A program made the position numbers and the translations under genes. Shown one piece after another: positions 18,969 to 28,200 of a stretch of DNA of 64,000 bases; position 1 is the first letter of the stretch; each line of letters opens with the position of its first letter. The stretch spans positions 1 through 64,000 of the forward strand of contig JAVDCA010000008.1 of NCBI GenBank assembly GCA_030848545.1, given 5' to 3'. The notes under the pieces are model-generated. The model had not been told where the DNA came from and made no database searches. It worked only from the letters and a program-made list of their open reading frames with translations. The stretch is from Astrobacterium formosum. Lineage in GTDB: Bacteria > Pseudomonadota > Alphaproteobacteria > Rhizobiales > Xanthobacteraceae.

Positions 18969-20192
18969 TCAGCCGAGCTGAAAGCGTTCGAAACGGTCGA
19001 GTTCTTCCTCGATGCGCCGCTTGTGCCGGCGCGGCGTGCCGCGGCCGACCCAGGTCCATTTCTGCATCAAGAGCTTGCCGTTCTGGCGATCGGTCTTGAG
19101 GTCGATGGCGGCGACGATCTCGTCGTCCACCAGGACCGGCAGGGCGAAGTAGCCGAACACGCGCTTTTCCTTCGGCACATAAGCCTCGAACCGGTGCTCG
19201 TAACCGAAGAACAGCTTCAGCCGCTTGCGCTGGATCACCAGCGGATCGAAGGGCGACAGCAGGTGCACGGCCGAAGCCGGCTCGAAGATTTCGTCGAGAA
19301 TTTCCGGCAGCGCCCAATGTTCGATCTTCTCCGCGCCCGCGAGTGCGATTGGCAAAAGTTCCTTGCGGCGCACCTTCGCCTCGATCAGGCGGCGGATCGC
19401 CGGCTTCCTCGGCGCATCGAGATGACAGATGGAGTCGAGGCTGACGATTCCTTGGGTGCGCAACGCGCGATCGAGCAGATACGCCGCGATGTCGCGCTCG
19501 GGAGCCGGCTTCGGCGGCGTCTCCCAGCCGAAGTGCCGATCTGTCAGCTCGTAGGTCTTGAGCATGCCGGTGCGGGCGCTGATGGTGACGCGACCGGTGT
19601 AGAAGGCGAGCTGCAGCGCCCGCTTCGATGGCTTGCGGCTCGCCCATGGATGGACCTTGTCGACCAGTACTTCGTCATCGATGTCGCGGATGGTCAAGGG
19701 TCCATTGGTCTTGATCAGTTCGAGGACACGGCGGACATCCTTTTGGGCCACGCTGCCGAACCACGGGCTGGGCGAGAGCCGGTACCGCTTCATGGCGCCG
19801 GTGAAGAAGCGCATGTCGCGCGTCGGCACGTAGGACAGTGCGTGCGTCCAATACTCGAACACGCTCTTGTCGACGCTCTGGGCGCGTTGCAGATGCGCGC
19901 GCTCATAGGCCGGGATGCGCGTATAGAGGATGTGGTGATGGCAGCGCTCGATGACGTTGATGGTGTCGATCTGCACATAGCCGAGATGTTCGACCGCCCG
20001 CCGCGTCGCCTCGGCGCCGTCGCCGAACGGCATCGTTCGATCGAGCCTCTGGGCGGCGAGCCAGACCCGGCGCGCCCGAGGGATGACGAGGAGGTTGGGC
20101 TTCGGCGAGGATCTCACGGCGGGGCGCGATGCGGTCTGTGTGGGAATGCCTGCATACCAGCGTCGCAAAATCACGCAACCCATTGAACCCAT
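18969..20192 (-). CDS. YcaQ/AlkX-type DNA glycosylase family protein (HTH_42 superfamily)
   Basis: The protein (about 407 aa) belongs to the winged-helix glycosylase family that includes E. coli YcaQ (AlkX) and Streptomyces AlkZ, which remove alkylated bases and unhook interstrand crosslinks. The signature region reads YVQIDTINVIERCHHHILYTR; its QID matches the QxD catalytic motif of the AlkX group rather than QxQ of AlkZ. Further family segments are RRWYAG near the start and LSPFDPLVIQRKRLKLFFGY in the second half. The open frame continues about 130 codons upstream, across the start of the divergent gene, so the ATG at 20192 or the one at 20183 is more likely; no strong ribosome binding site decides. 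Confidence 0.85.
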   Translation of the reverse strand: MGSMGCVILRRWYAGIPTQTASRPAVRSSPKPNLLVIPRARRVWLAAQRLDRTMPFGDGAEATRRAVEHLGYVQIDTINVIERCHHHILYTRIPAYERAHLQRAQSVDKSVFEYWTHALSYVPTRDMRFFTGAMKRYRLSPSPWFGSVAQKDVRRVLELIKTNGPLTIRDIDDEVLVDKVHPWASRKPSKRALQLAFYTGRVTISARTGMLKTYELTDRHFGWETPPKPAPERDIAAYLLDRALRTQGIVSLDSICHLDAPRKPAIRRLIEAKVRRKELLPIALAGAEKIEHWALPEILDEIFEPASAVHLLSPFDPLVIQRKRLKLFFGYEHRFEAYVPKEKRVFGYFALPVLVDDEIVAAIDLKTDRQNGKLLMQKWTWVGRGTPRRHKRRIEEELDRFERFQLG

Positions 20193-20283
20193 CGACCGGT
20201 CGTGACGACCCAACGGACTGCCGGCGTCGACTGGACGGCCGCCCACACGAACCCATGTCCATGCGACACCGCTGGAGGTCCAT

Positions 20284-21828
20284 ATGACGATCAATCCTCT
20301 TCTGCGGGCCGCTCGTGCGGCAGTGATCTTCGCTGTCTTTGTCGGATTCCTGCCGCATTTCGCCGACGCCAAGACGGTTCGCGAGCCCTCCGGGAAGGCA
20401 TTCGCGACGGCCCATCGCCGCCCGATCGTCTTCATTCCCGGACTGATGGGATCGCGGCTGTGCCGGCCCGATCCGGCCGGCTCGCGCAATGAGATCGTGT
20501 CCTGGGGCACGCTCAGTGCCTTGCCGTCGATCGCCGAACTGCAATTGCCGACCGACGACGAGGATGACGTCCGGCCCTGCGGACTCATCCGCGAAGTGGT
20601 GTTCTTCGGGCTCTATACCCAGGAGATCTATGGGCCCATCGTCGCCCGCCTGGAGCGGCTCGGCTATCGCGAGAACCACGATCTGTTCGTGTTCGATTAC
20701 GATTGGCGGCGCAGCGTGTTCGACAATGCCCGCTCTTTGGCTGAGTTCGTGCAAGCGAAGGTCGCGCCCGGCCAGAAGATCGATATCCTGGCCCACAGCA
20801 TGGGTGGCCTTATCGCCCGCATCTATGCGGTCGAGATGGGCGGCGGCGGCCGCATCGGCCGCCTGATCTCGGCCGGCACGCCGTTCCTGGGTTCGGCTAA
20901 AGTTTTCGAGACCGTGGAGCAGGGTTGGGGCGCTCTCAACACCGTATTGGGCGGAATCGCGGTGTTCCGCCGCACATTGCTGTCGTTCCCCTCCATTTTC
21001 GAACTGTCGCCTCGCTATGCGGCCTGTTGCGGCACCGGCTCGGGTTTTTCACCACACGATGCCGCCGCGTGGCGCGCGCTCGGATGGGAGGGCGTCGACA
21101 CGGCGTCCATGCCGGATCTCGCCGACACCGCTCGCCGGGCGGCGGATATCCAGCGCGTCATCGACACACCGTTGCCGGACGGCGTCGAGGACGTTGGCGT
21201 AATCGGCGTCGACCAGCGCACGCCTTATCGGGTCGTGTTCGAGACCGATGCGGGCGCGACGACCGGGCGCATCGAGACGAGCTGGAACGGCGACGGCACG
21301 GTGATGCAGGACAGCGCGATACTGCCGCGCGCCTCGATCCATCCCACCAGCTTCGCCGACCACCAGAACATCCTCAACGACCCGCAGGTACAGGACTTCC
21401 TCACGGTGGCGCTCACCCGCGGCGTGGCCGAGGCGATGCGGAGCGTATCCGTGCGGCCGCGCGACACCATGCGCACCTTCGCCGGCATATTGGCCGAACT
21501 CGTCGGCGTCGCCGTCGTGCCGGATCAACTCGTCTACCGTCCGGGCGATGTCGGCGAGGTGCGCGTCCGGTTCCGCCTCGATGCCGCACGACGGTTGCCC
21601 GACCGTGCCGTGCGGCTGGAGTTGCGCATGACGGGAGCCGCCGCCCAACCGATCGCGCTGCGACACGATCCGCAGTCGTTCGATCCCGCCAATCCGCTCG
21701 AGCAGGGCTTCGTCGGCCGCTTCGCCGCCGGCGTTCAGCCGGGGCATCGCGTCCTGCGCGCCACGGTTCAGGTCGAAGGCGGCGGCACGCGCATCGTCGA
21801 CCGCACTATCGCCGTCGTGGCGCGTTGA
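20284..21828 (+). CDS. Secreted alpha/beta hydrolase, lecithin:cholesterol acyltransferase (LCAT)-like
   Basis: The 514-residue protein has a signal peptide (about residues 1-29, ending HFADA) and an alpha/beta hydrolase domain. PIVFIPGLMGSRLC is the oxyanion-side motif of the LCAT family, FDYDWRRS follows, and the nucleophile elbow is AHSMGG with Ser172. The C-terminal 120 residues form a separate, probably beta-rich region. LCAT-like proteins act as lipases, phospholipases or acyltransferases; the substrate cannot be told here. The gene is divergent from the glycosylase gene, with about 90 bases between them, and has a CTGGAGG ribosome binding site. Confidence 0.8.
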   Translation: MTINPLLRAARAAVIFAVFVGFLPHFADAKTVREPSGKAFATAHRRPIVFIPGLMGSRLCRPDPAGSRNEIVSWGTLSALPSIAELQLPTDDEDDVRPCGLIREVVFFGLYTQEIYGPIVARLERLGYRENHDLFVFDYDWRRSVFDNARSLAEFVQAKVAPGQKIDILAHSMGGLIARIYAVEMGGGGRIGRLISAGTPFLGSAKVFETVEQGWGALNTVLGGIAVFRRTLLSFPSIFELSPRYAACCGTGSGFSPHDAAAWRALGWEGVDTASMPDLADTARRAADIQRVIDTPLPDGVEDVGVIGVDQRTPYRVVFETDAGATTGRIETSWNGDGTVMQDSAILPRASIHPTSFADHQNILNDPQVQDFLTVALTRGVAEAMRSVSVRPRDTMRTFAGILAELVGVAVVPDQLVYRPGDVGEVRVRFRLDAARRLPDRAVRLELRMTGAAAQPIALRHDPQSFDPANPLEQGFVGRFAAGVQPGHRVLRATVQVEGGGTRIVDRTIAVVAR

Positions 21829-21905
21829 CCGGAGTGCGCAGATGCGCATGATGGCGTCCGGGCCGCAATTCATGTCGCGGCGGTGCTGAGGCATGGTGAA
21901 ACGTC

Positions 21906-22796
21906 ATGGCGGATGATGTGCCCACTTTCGCGGTGCCGCCGGGTTTCCTCGGCGTCGGGTGCCGTGACGGTAACGTTGCGATCGCGGGCATTCCGCTCGA
22001 CATCGGCACCACCAACCGGAGCGGCGCCCGGTTCGGGCCGAGCGCCATCCGCCAGGCGAGCCGCATGCTGGTGGACGGCGATCACCCGACGGCGTGGATC
22101 GATCCGGCGCGGTCCTTGTCCGACATCGGCGATTTCCGCATCGCCCTCGGAGATATTCCGCGAAGCCTTGCCTTGATCGAGGCGCAGGCGGCGCCGATCC
22201 GCCATCTGGTGGCGCTCGGGGGCGAACACGGAATCACCTTGCCGCTGCTGCGGGCGCTGGCGTGCCGCATCGGTCCGGTGGGGCTCGTGCATTTCGACGC
22301 CCATGTGGACACTTGGCCGGACAATTTTGGCCAGGCTTTCGCCCACGGTTCGGTGTTCTTCCACGCCATCAACGAGGGGCTGGTCGATCCCCGCCGCATG
22401 ATCCAGATCGGTATCCGTTCGCCGATGGGACGCGGCATCTACGACTGGACGCTGTCCCGGGGCGTCACCATCGTGACCGCCGAGGAGGTGCATCTCGGCG
22501 GGCCCGCCGCGGTGGCGGACCGCATCCGCGCCGTCATTGGTCAATCGCCCGCCTATCTGAGTTTCGATGTCGATGCCCTCGATCCGGCATTCGCTCCGGG
22601 CACCGGCACGCCGGAGATCGGCGGGCTCGCGTCCTGGCAGGCGCAGGCGATCCTGCGCCGGCTCGGAGGGCTGTCGTTCGTGGGCATGGATGTGGTCGAG
22701 GTGGCGCCCGCCTACGATGTCGCCGAGATCACGGCGCTGGCTGCCGCCACCATGGCGTTCGAGTATCTCGCCCTGGTTTCTGGGCGAACCGGGTAG
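21906..22796 (+). CDS. speB: Ureohydrolase, probable agmatinase
   Basis: The protein (296 aa) belongs to the arginase/agmatinase family with a binuclear manganese centre. Metal-binding motifs are complete: GGEHGI, HFDAHVDTW and SFDVDALDPAFAPGTGTPE; GMDVVEVAPAYD near the end is typical of agmatinases. The next gene, 59 bases downstream, is an arginine decarboxylase, so agmatine is the likely substrate and putrescine plus urea the products. Proclavaminate amidinohydrolase or guanidinobutyrase are alternatives. Urea so made could feed the urease and urea transporter system far downstream in the window. Confidence 0.88.
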   Translation: MADDVPTFAVPPGFLGVGCRDGNVAIAGIPLDIGTTNRSGARFGPSAIRQASRMLVDGDHPTAWIDPARSLSDIGDFRIALGDIPRSLALIEAQAAPIRHLVALGGEHGITLPLLRALACRIGPVGLVHFDAHVDTWPDNFGQAFAHGSVFFHAINEGLVDPRRMIQIGIRSPMGRGIYDWTLSRGVTIVTAEEVHLGGPAAVADRIRAVIGQSPAYLSFDVDALDPAFAPGTGTPEIGGLASWQAQAILRRLGGLSFVGMDVVEVAPAYDVAEITALAAATMAFEYLALVSGRTG

Positions 22797-22855
22797 GGCA
22801 GAGATCGCGGCGAACCGAAGGCCTTCGCGGGCGTTGAGCCAACAACGAGGTGTCC

Positions 22856-23404
22856 ATGTTTCCCCATCCCACCAGCGTGTTTCTCACCCGCGGCATCGGC
22901 ATCCACCGCGATCGCCTGACCTCCTTCGAACTCGCCCTGCGCGACGCCGATATCGAGCAACAGAACCTCGTCGCCATCTCGTCGATCCTGCCGCCGCGCT
23001 GCCGGCTGGTGACGCGCGAGGAGGGGGTGGCGACACTCCGGCCCGGCGAGATCACCTTTTCGGTGCTCGCCCGCGCCGAGACCGACGAGCCGGGCCGGCT
23101 GGTGCATGCCTCGGTCGGGCTGGCGCGGCCGGCCGACCCGGACATGTACGGCTACATCGCCGAGCACCACGGCTACGGGGCGGCCGCCGAGGAGAGTGGC
23201 GAGTATTGCGAGGATCTTGCCGCCACCATGCTGGCGTCGACGCTGGGCATCGAATTCGACCCGGCGGCGGCTTGGAACGAGCGCAAGAAGGTTTACGAGC
23301 ACAGCCAGCTCATCGTCGAGAGCCTGTCCTTGACGGCGGCGGCGCGGGGCGATGCCGGCGGGCACTGGACCTGCGCGGTCGCCGCCGCCGTATTCCGCTT
23401 CTGA
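22856..23404 (+). CDS. Pyruvoyl-dependent arginine decarboxylase
   Basis: The protein (182 aa) matches the archaeal-type PvlArgDC family, which makes agmatine from arginine. These enzymes are made as a proenzyme and cut between two serines; the second becomes a pyruvoyl group. The site is visible as NLVAISSILPPRC, with cleavage expected between Ser42 and Ser43. EEGVATLRPGEITFSVLAR and GYIAEHHGYG are further family segments. ATG 22856 has a CGAGG site five bases upstream and is preferred to the GTG at 22850. The gene forms an operon with the agmatinase gene. Confidence 0.93.
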   Translation: MFPHPTSVFLTRGIGIHRDRLTSFELALRDADIEQQNLVAISSILPPRCRLVTREEGVATLRPGEITFSVLARAETDEPGRLVHASVGLARPADPDMYGYIAEHHGYGAAAEESGEYCEDLAATMLASTLGIEFDPAAAWNERKKVYEHSQLIVESLSLTAAARGDAGGHWTCAVAAAVFRF

Positions 23405-23521
23405 GCACCGCGACGGCCCGGACTGGACTCTGGACTCTGGCCTTGGCCCGCTAATCCGGCTAGCTAGGCGCGCGGGCGTCTGTTCACGCGGATCGTCCGG
23501 CACGGATGCGAGGAAGAGGCC

Positions 23522-24826
23522 ATGAAGCGCGGCGGGCAGGGGCCGAGACAACCGGGCGGCGGCAGGCAGAGCGCCGGGCCGCGGGATCGTGATCGCGGCG
23601 GCCGTCCGGGCCGCCCCGGCCGACCGGTGCCGCGCAAGGGAAAGCCCGCCGGCGGTCCCGGCGCCGGGCGATCGGCTTTCAAAGAGCGCGACCGGCCCGC
23701 CACCCGCGGCACCCGCCCACGGCCGGACGGGGCGGTCGAGCCGCGCCGGCAGGGAGGCGACATCAAAGCCCGGCCGCCGCGGATGTCCACCATGCCCGCC
23801 ACCCCCGCCGAGCCCGCGGCGGCGCCCATGCCGACCTCCGTCCAGACGGTCGCGGTGAGTGCCGACGAGACCGGCATGCGCCTCGACCGGTTTTTCGAAG
23901 CGCGTTTCCCGGGCCTGTCGTTCTCCCATATTCAGCGCATCATCCGCAAAGGCGAGGTGAGGGTGAACGGCCGGCGCGCCGATCCCAAGGACCGGCTCGA
24001 GGCCGGCCAGGCGATCCGCATCCCGCCGCTCAAGCTCGACACGCCGCGGCCGCGTGACGACAACGACGCCGACGACAAGACGCGGACCTTCCTCAAGTCG
24101 ATCACCATCTACGAAGATGCCGATGTGATGGTGCTCAACAAACCCATGGGGCTCGCCGTCCAGGGCGGCTCCGGCACGGTCCGCCACGTGGACGGCATGC
24201 TGGAGGTCCTGCGCGGCCGGCACGCCGACGCGCAGCGGCCGCGTCTGGTGCACAGGCTCGACAAGGACACTGCCGGCTGCCTCCTGGTCGCCAAGACACG
24301 CTTCGCCGCCGCTGCGTTGGCCAAGAGTTTTCGCGCGCGCGAGACGCGCAAGATCTACTGGGCGGTGGTCGCCGGCGTGCCCAAGCCGCGGCAGGGCCGC
24401 ATCTCCACGTTCCTCGCCAAGGAGGAGCGCGAGGACGAGTCGGTGATGCGTATCGCCCAGCACGGCGAGGAGGGCGCTAGCCACGCGATTACTTATTATG
24501 CAATCGTGGAGACCGCGGCTCAGTCGCTTGCCTGGGTGTCGCTCAAGCCGGTCACCGGCCGCACCCATCAATTGCGCGCCCACATGGCCCATATCGGCCA
24601 CCCGATCGTCGGCGATCCGAAATACTTCTCGATCGAGAACTGGCAATTGCCGGGCGGATTGCAGGACAGACTGCATCTCCTCGCTCGCCGTATCGTCGTA
24701 CCGCATCCGCGCGGCGGCACAATCGACGTCACGGCGCCTTTGCCGCCGCACATGGTGCAGTCGTTCAATCTTCTTGGTTTCGATGCCGAGCGCTTCGATC
24801 CCATCGTCGACGCGCCCGAAGAGTGA
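23522..24826 (+). CDS. rluC: RluC-type 23S rRNA pseudouridine synthase with an Arg/Gly/Pro-rich N-terminal extension
   Basis: Residues from about 108 on form a complete RluA/RluC family enzyme: an S4 RNA-binding domain (MRLDRFFEARFPGLSFSHIQ), then the catalytic domain with HRLDKDTAGCLLVAK, whose Asp247 is the catalytic residue, and GRTHQLRAHMAHIGHPI. The first 105 residues are low complexity, rich in Arg, Gly and Pro, resembling RGG RNA-binding segments. ATG 23522 has a strong GAGGAAGAGG site, so the extension is probably translated; an ATG at 23783 is the shorter alternative. RluC modifies 23S rRNA at positions 955, 2504 and 2580 in E. coli; the exact target here is inferred. Confidence 0.9.
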   Translation: MKRGGQGPRQPGGGRQSAGPRDRDRGGRPGRPGRPVPRKGKPAGGPGAGRSAFKERDRPATRGTRPRPDGAVEPRRQGGDIKARPPRMSTMPATPAEPAAAPMPTSVQTVAVSADETGMRLDRFFEARFPGLSFSHIQRIIRKGEVRVNGRRADPKDRLEAGQAIRIPPLKLDTPRPRDDNDADDKTRTFLKSITIYEDADVMVLNKPMGLAVQGGSGTVRHVDGMLEVLRGRHADAQRPRLVHRLDKDTAGCLLVAKTRFAAAALAKSFRARETRKIYWAVVAGVPKPRQGRISTFLAKEEREDESVMRIAQHGEEGASHAITYYAIVETAAQSLAWVSLKPVTGRTHQLRAHMAHIGHPIVGDPKYFSIENWQLPGGLQDRLHLLARRIVVPHPRGGTIDVTAPLPPHMVQSFNLLGFDAERFDPIVDAPEE

Positions 24827-25217
24827 TGCTGCTACGCGTTTGCGTTCGGTGCATCTGCAACGACGAGCCATCGCGCGAGCAGCGCCGTTTCACGCTCTGA
24901 ACCTACGTAAACATTCGTAAGTTTCGCTGCCTATTGGCGTGCGCCCGCGCACACGCTCTATGCGTCCGTGCGTCCCGAAGGTGCGGCCAATGATCACTGC
25001 GGACAATTCGCGCCGCTTCCTTTGCTGGTGTGCACTGCACCCTCCGAAGGGCAATTGACCCACCTCAAGGACCGCATTCTGGCATGCTTCTAAGAACTTC
25101 ACATCGGTTGCGAAAGATCCCGAGTTCTCATCAGTGAGGACACCCCCGTACGTCCTACCCCTGCCGTCTCTGTCGCACCGCGCGAATTATTCGCAATCCT
25201 ACACACGGACATGACCA
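24827..25217. other. 391-base intergenic region with the promoter of the PFOR-Nfn operon
   Basis: No open frame with coding character is visible. The region is less GC-rich than its surroundings in parts (for example around 24900-24930 and 25185-25200). It contains an FNR/FixK-type box at 25055-25068 and a candidate minus-10 hexamer TAAGAA at 25091-25096, placed as in class II FNR promoters. The long leader before the start codon (over 100 bases) has no clear riboswitch structure that I can see. Confidence 0.6.
25055..25068 (+). promoter_or_regulatory. FNR/FixK/Anr-type box upstream of the PFOR-like gene
   Basis: TTGACCCACCTCAA fits the TTGA-N6-TCAA core of the FNR/FixK family. The centre is about 41-42 bases before a transcription start predicted near 25103 from the TAAGAA hexamer, the position expected of a class II activator site. 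This suggests induction under low oxygen. The central six bases lack the extra T...A of the best sites, so binding may be moderate. Confidence 0.6.
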
Positions 25218-28200
25218 ATGAACGTAAAATATCCCGGGATTCCTGACGTCATTCATGGCAACGGCGCCATCGCGGAAGTGATGGGGCACGTCTGCGGTGG
25301 CGTGATCGGATACCCGATCACGCCCTCGACCGAGATTTCGGAGATTTACGAGGCCTTCCGCTCCGGCGGTGGCTGCAACGTGTGGGGCAAGCATCCTTTC
25401 TTCTTCGAACCCGAAGGCGAGCATTCCGCCCAGTCGGGCGCGCTGGGGGCGGCCCTGACGGGCGGCAAATACATCTCGAACGCCTCATCGAGCCAGGGCA
25501 TCCTCTACGGGCTCGAATCGCACTACGTGACCGTCGGCAAAAAAGTCGGCGGTTTTGTTTTACAGGTGGCCGCGCGCGTCGTTTCCAAACACTCGCTCAA
25601 CGTCATGGCGGGCCATGACGACGTCTACGCGCTCCTGCAGTCCGGCTACACCATCCTGTTCGGCTCCAATTCGCAGGAAGCCGCCGACCTCGCCGTCATT
25701 TCCTACAAGCTCTCCGCGCTGTCGCTGATCCCGGTCGCCAACGCGATGGACGGCTTCGCGACCAGCCACATGCTCGCGGAAGCGCTGATGCCGGAGCCCG
25801 AGCTCCTGCGCGAATTCCTCGGCGACCCGGCCGGTCGCATCAAGTGCCCGACGGTGGCGCAGGAAATGCTGTTCGGCGCCAAGGGGCGCGTGCACCAGCT
25901 GCAGCAATATGTCGCCCGTCACCAGAGCGAACTTGTCCCCTCCGACCTGACGGCCCTCAAGGCGTTCATCGACAAGAACGCCGACGCCATCGAGAAGGAC
26001 GCCGCAGGCAAGCTGATCGACAAGACGCTCGCTTTCCTGCCCGAAGAGCTGCAAGCGCCGTGGCGCCGCCAGTGGCTCAACGCCTACGAGAAGGGCACCC
26101 GCCAGCTGGTGCCGGCGCTGGTCGATCCGCACAATCCGGGCCTGACCGGCGGCGTGCAGAACCAGCCCGACTTCCAGGCCGGCTCGGTCGACCACCGCAC
26201 CCACTTCGCCAACGAGGTGCCGCGCTTCGCCCGTGAGATCATGGCCGAGTACACGGCGCTGACCGGCCGTGTCTACGCGCCGATCAAGACCTTCATGGTC
26301 GACGACGCTGACCACGTGATGATCGGGCTCGGCTCGGTCACAGACGACGCCGAAGCCGTCGCCACCTATCTGCGCGGCAAAGGCAAGAAGGTCGGCGTCA
26401 TCTCGGTGAAGCTGCTGCAGCCGTTCCCGGAGGCCGAGATCGTCGCCGCCCTCAAGGGCAAGAAGGCCGTGACCGTGCTCGAGCGTTGCGACGTGACCGC
26501 GCTCACCACCCTGGTGACCACGGCGCTGTTCAAGGCGCGCGAGAACGTCGACGGCGTCCGCCACCCGGGCATCCCGGCGCTCGACAAGGCGCCCAAGCTC
26601 ACCACCGCCATCTTCGGCCTCGGCGCCCACGACCTGCAGCCGCGCCACCTCGTGGCAGCGTTCAAGAACATGGAGACGAACAACCATCCGTTCGTCTATC
26701 TGGGCTCGCAGTTCTTCTCCAAGACCCCGTCGCCCAAGCTCGCCGTCCTGCAGGATCGGCTCAAGGCCGCCTATCCGGAAACCGAGCTGATGGCGCTCGA
26801 GACCGAGGCGAACCCAAGCCTGCTGCCCAAGGAGGCGTTCCGCATTCGCTTCCATTCGGTGGGCGGCTACGGCACCATCGCGACCGGTAAGCTCCTGACC
26901 GACATCCTCGCCGGCGTCCTCGACCTGCATTCCAAGGCGGCGCCCAAATACGGTTCGGAAAAGAGCGGCGCGCCGACCAACTACTACATCACGCTGAGCC
27001 CCGAGACGGTGCTCCTGACCAATGCCGAGCTCGAAGACGTCGAGATCGTCATTTCGCCGGACCACAAGGTGTTCAGCCACACCAATCCGCTACGCGGCTT
27101 GGTCGAAGGCGGCACCTTCATCCTGCAGTCCCAGCTCTCGCCACTGGAAGTGTGGAAGGAGCTGCCCGAGCGGGCGCGCAAGACCATCCGCGACAAGAAG
27201 ATCAAGTTCCTCGTCCTCGACGGCTTCGAGGTCGCCAAGCGCCATGCGCCGACGCCCGAACTTGAGACCCGCATGATGGGCATCGCCTTCATCGGCGCGG
27301 TGTGCGGCCATGTCGATCGCATCGCCGCCGATGCCGATAAGGACGCGATGCTCAAGAAGATCCGCTACGACCTTAACAAGAAGTTCGGCGCCAAGGGCGG
27401 CGCCGTGGTCGAGGGCAATCTGACGGTCATCCGGGAAGGCGTTGAGGCGACCAAGAAGGTCGACTACAACGATCCCGCTTTCCTGGCGGTCGAGAAAGAG
27501 CCGGCCGCCGCTGCCGGCCGCACGGTCGCGGTATCGGCGGCCATGTGTCTGGCGACGTCCTCGTCCGCCAACGGCTTCCTCGACAGGGATTACTACGAGG
27601 AAATGATGGCCGCCCCGTTCCGGGACGGCACCATCGCCGAGGCGCCGGTCCTGCCCGGCTCTGGCATGTTCATGCCGGCCGGAAGCGCGGCCCTCAAGGA
27701 CAAGGGCCTGTTCCGGCGCCACGTGCCGGAGTTCAACGCCGACCTGTGCACCGGCTGCATGGAATGCGCCGTCGTGTGCCCGGACGCGGCGATCCCGAAC
27801 ACCGTGCACGACATCCGCGACCTGATGTCGACGGCAATTACCCAGATCGACGTCGCCGAAACGCAGCGCCAGGCGATGCGCGACCAGGTGCCGGCGCTCG
27901 CCGACGCGGTCCGCGAGATCTATCGCGGCACCAAGGGGGCCAAGGCCTTCCATGAGGTGGTGACGGCAGCGATCGCCGAACTCGAAGTCGAGAATGCGGG
28001 CGTCAAGCGCAATCTCGGCAAGATGGCCGAGGTGCTTGCCGGATACCCGGTGGCGCGGACGCGGCCGTTCTTCGATGCCATGGAGAAGGCCGTTCCGGGC
28101 TCCGGCGGTCTCTACTCTGCGGCCGTCGATCCGTGGAAGTGCTCCGGCTGTCTCGAATGCCTGGAGGTCTGCGGACCGCATGCGCTGGTGGAACGCCAGC

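Noticed and set aside
21829-22796. Arginase instead of agmatinase
   Set aside because: The adjacent arginine decarboxylase gene and the agmatinase-like C-terminal motif favour agmatine as the substrate, although arginase cannot be fully excluded by eye.
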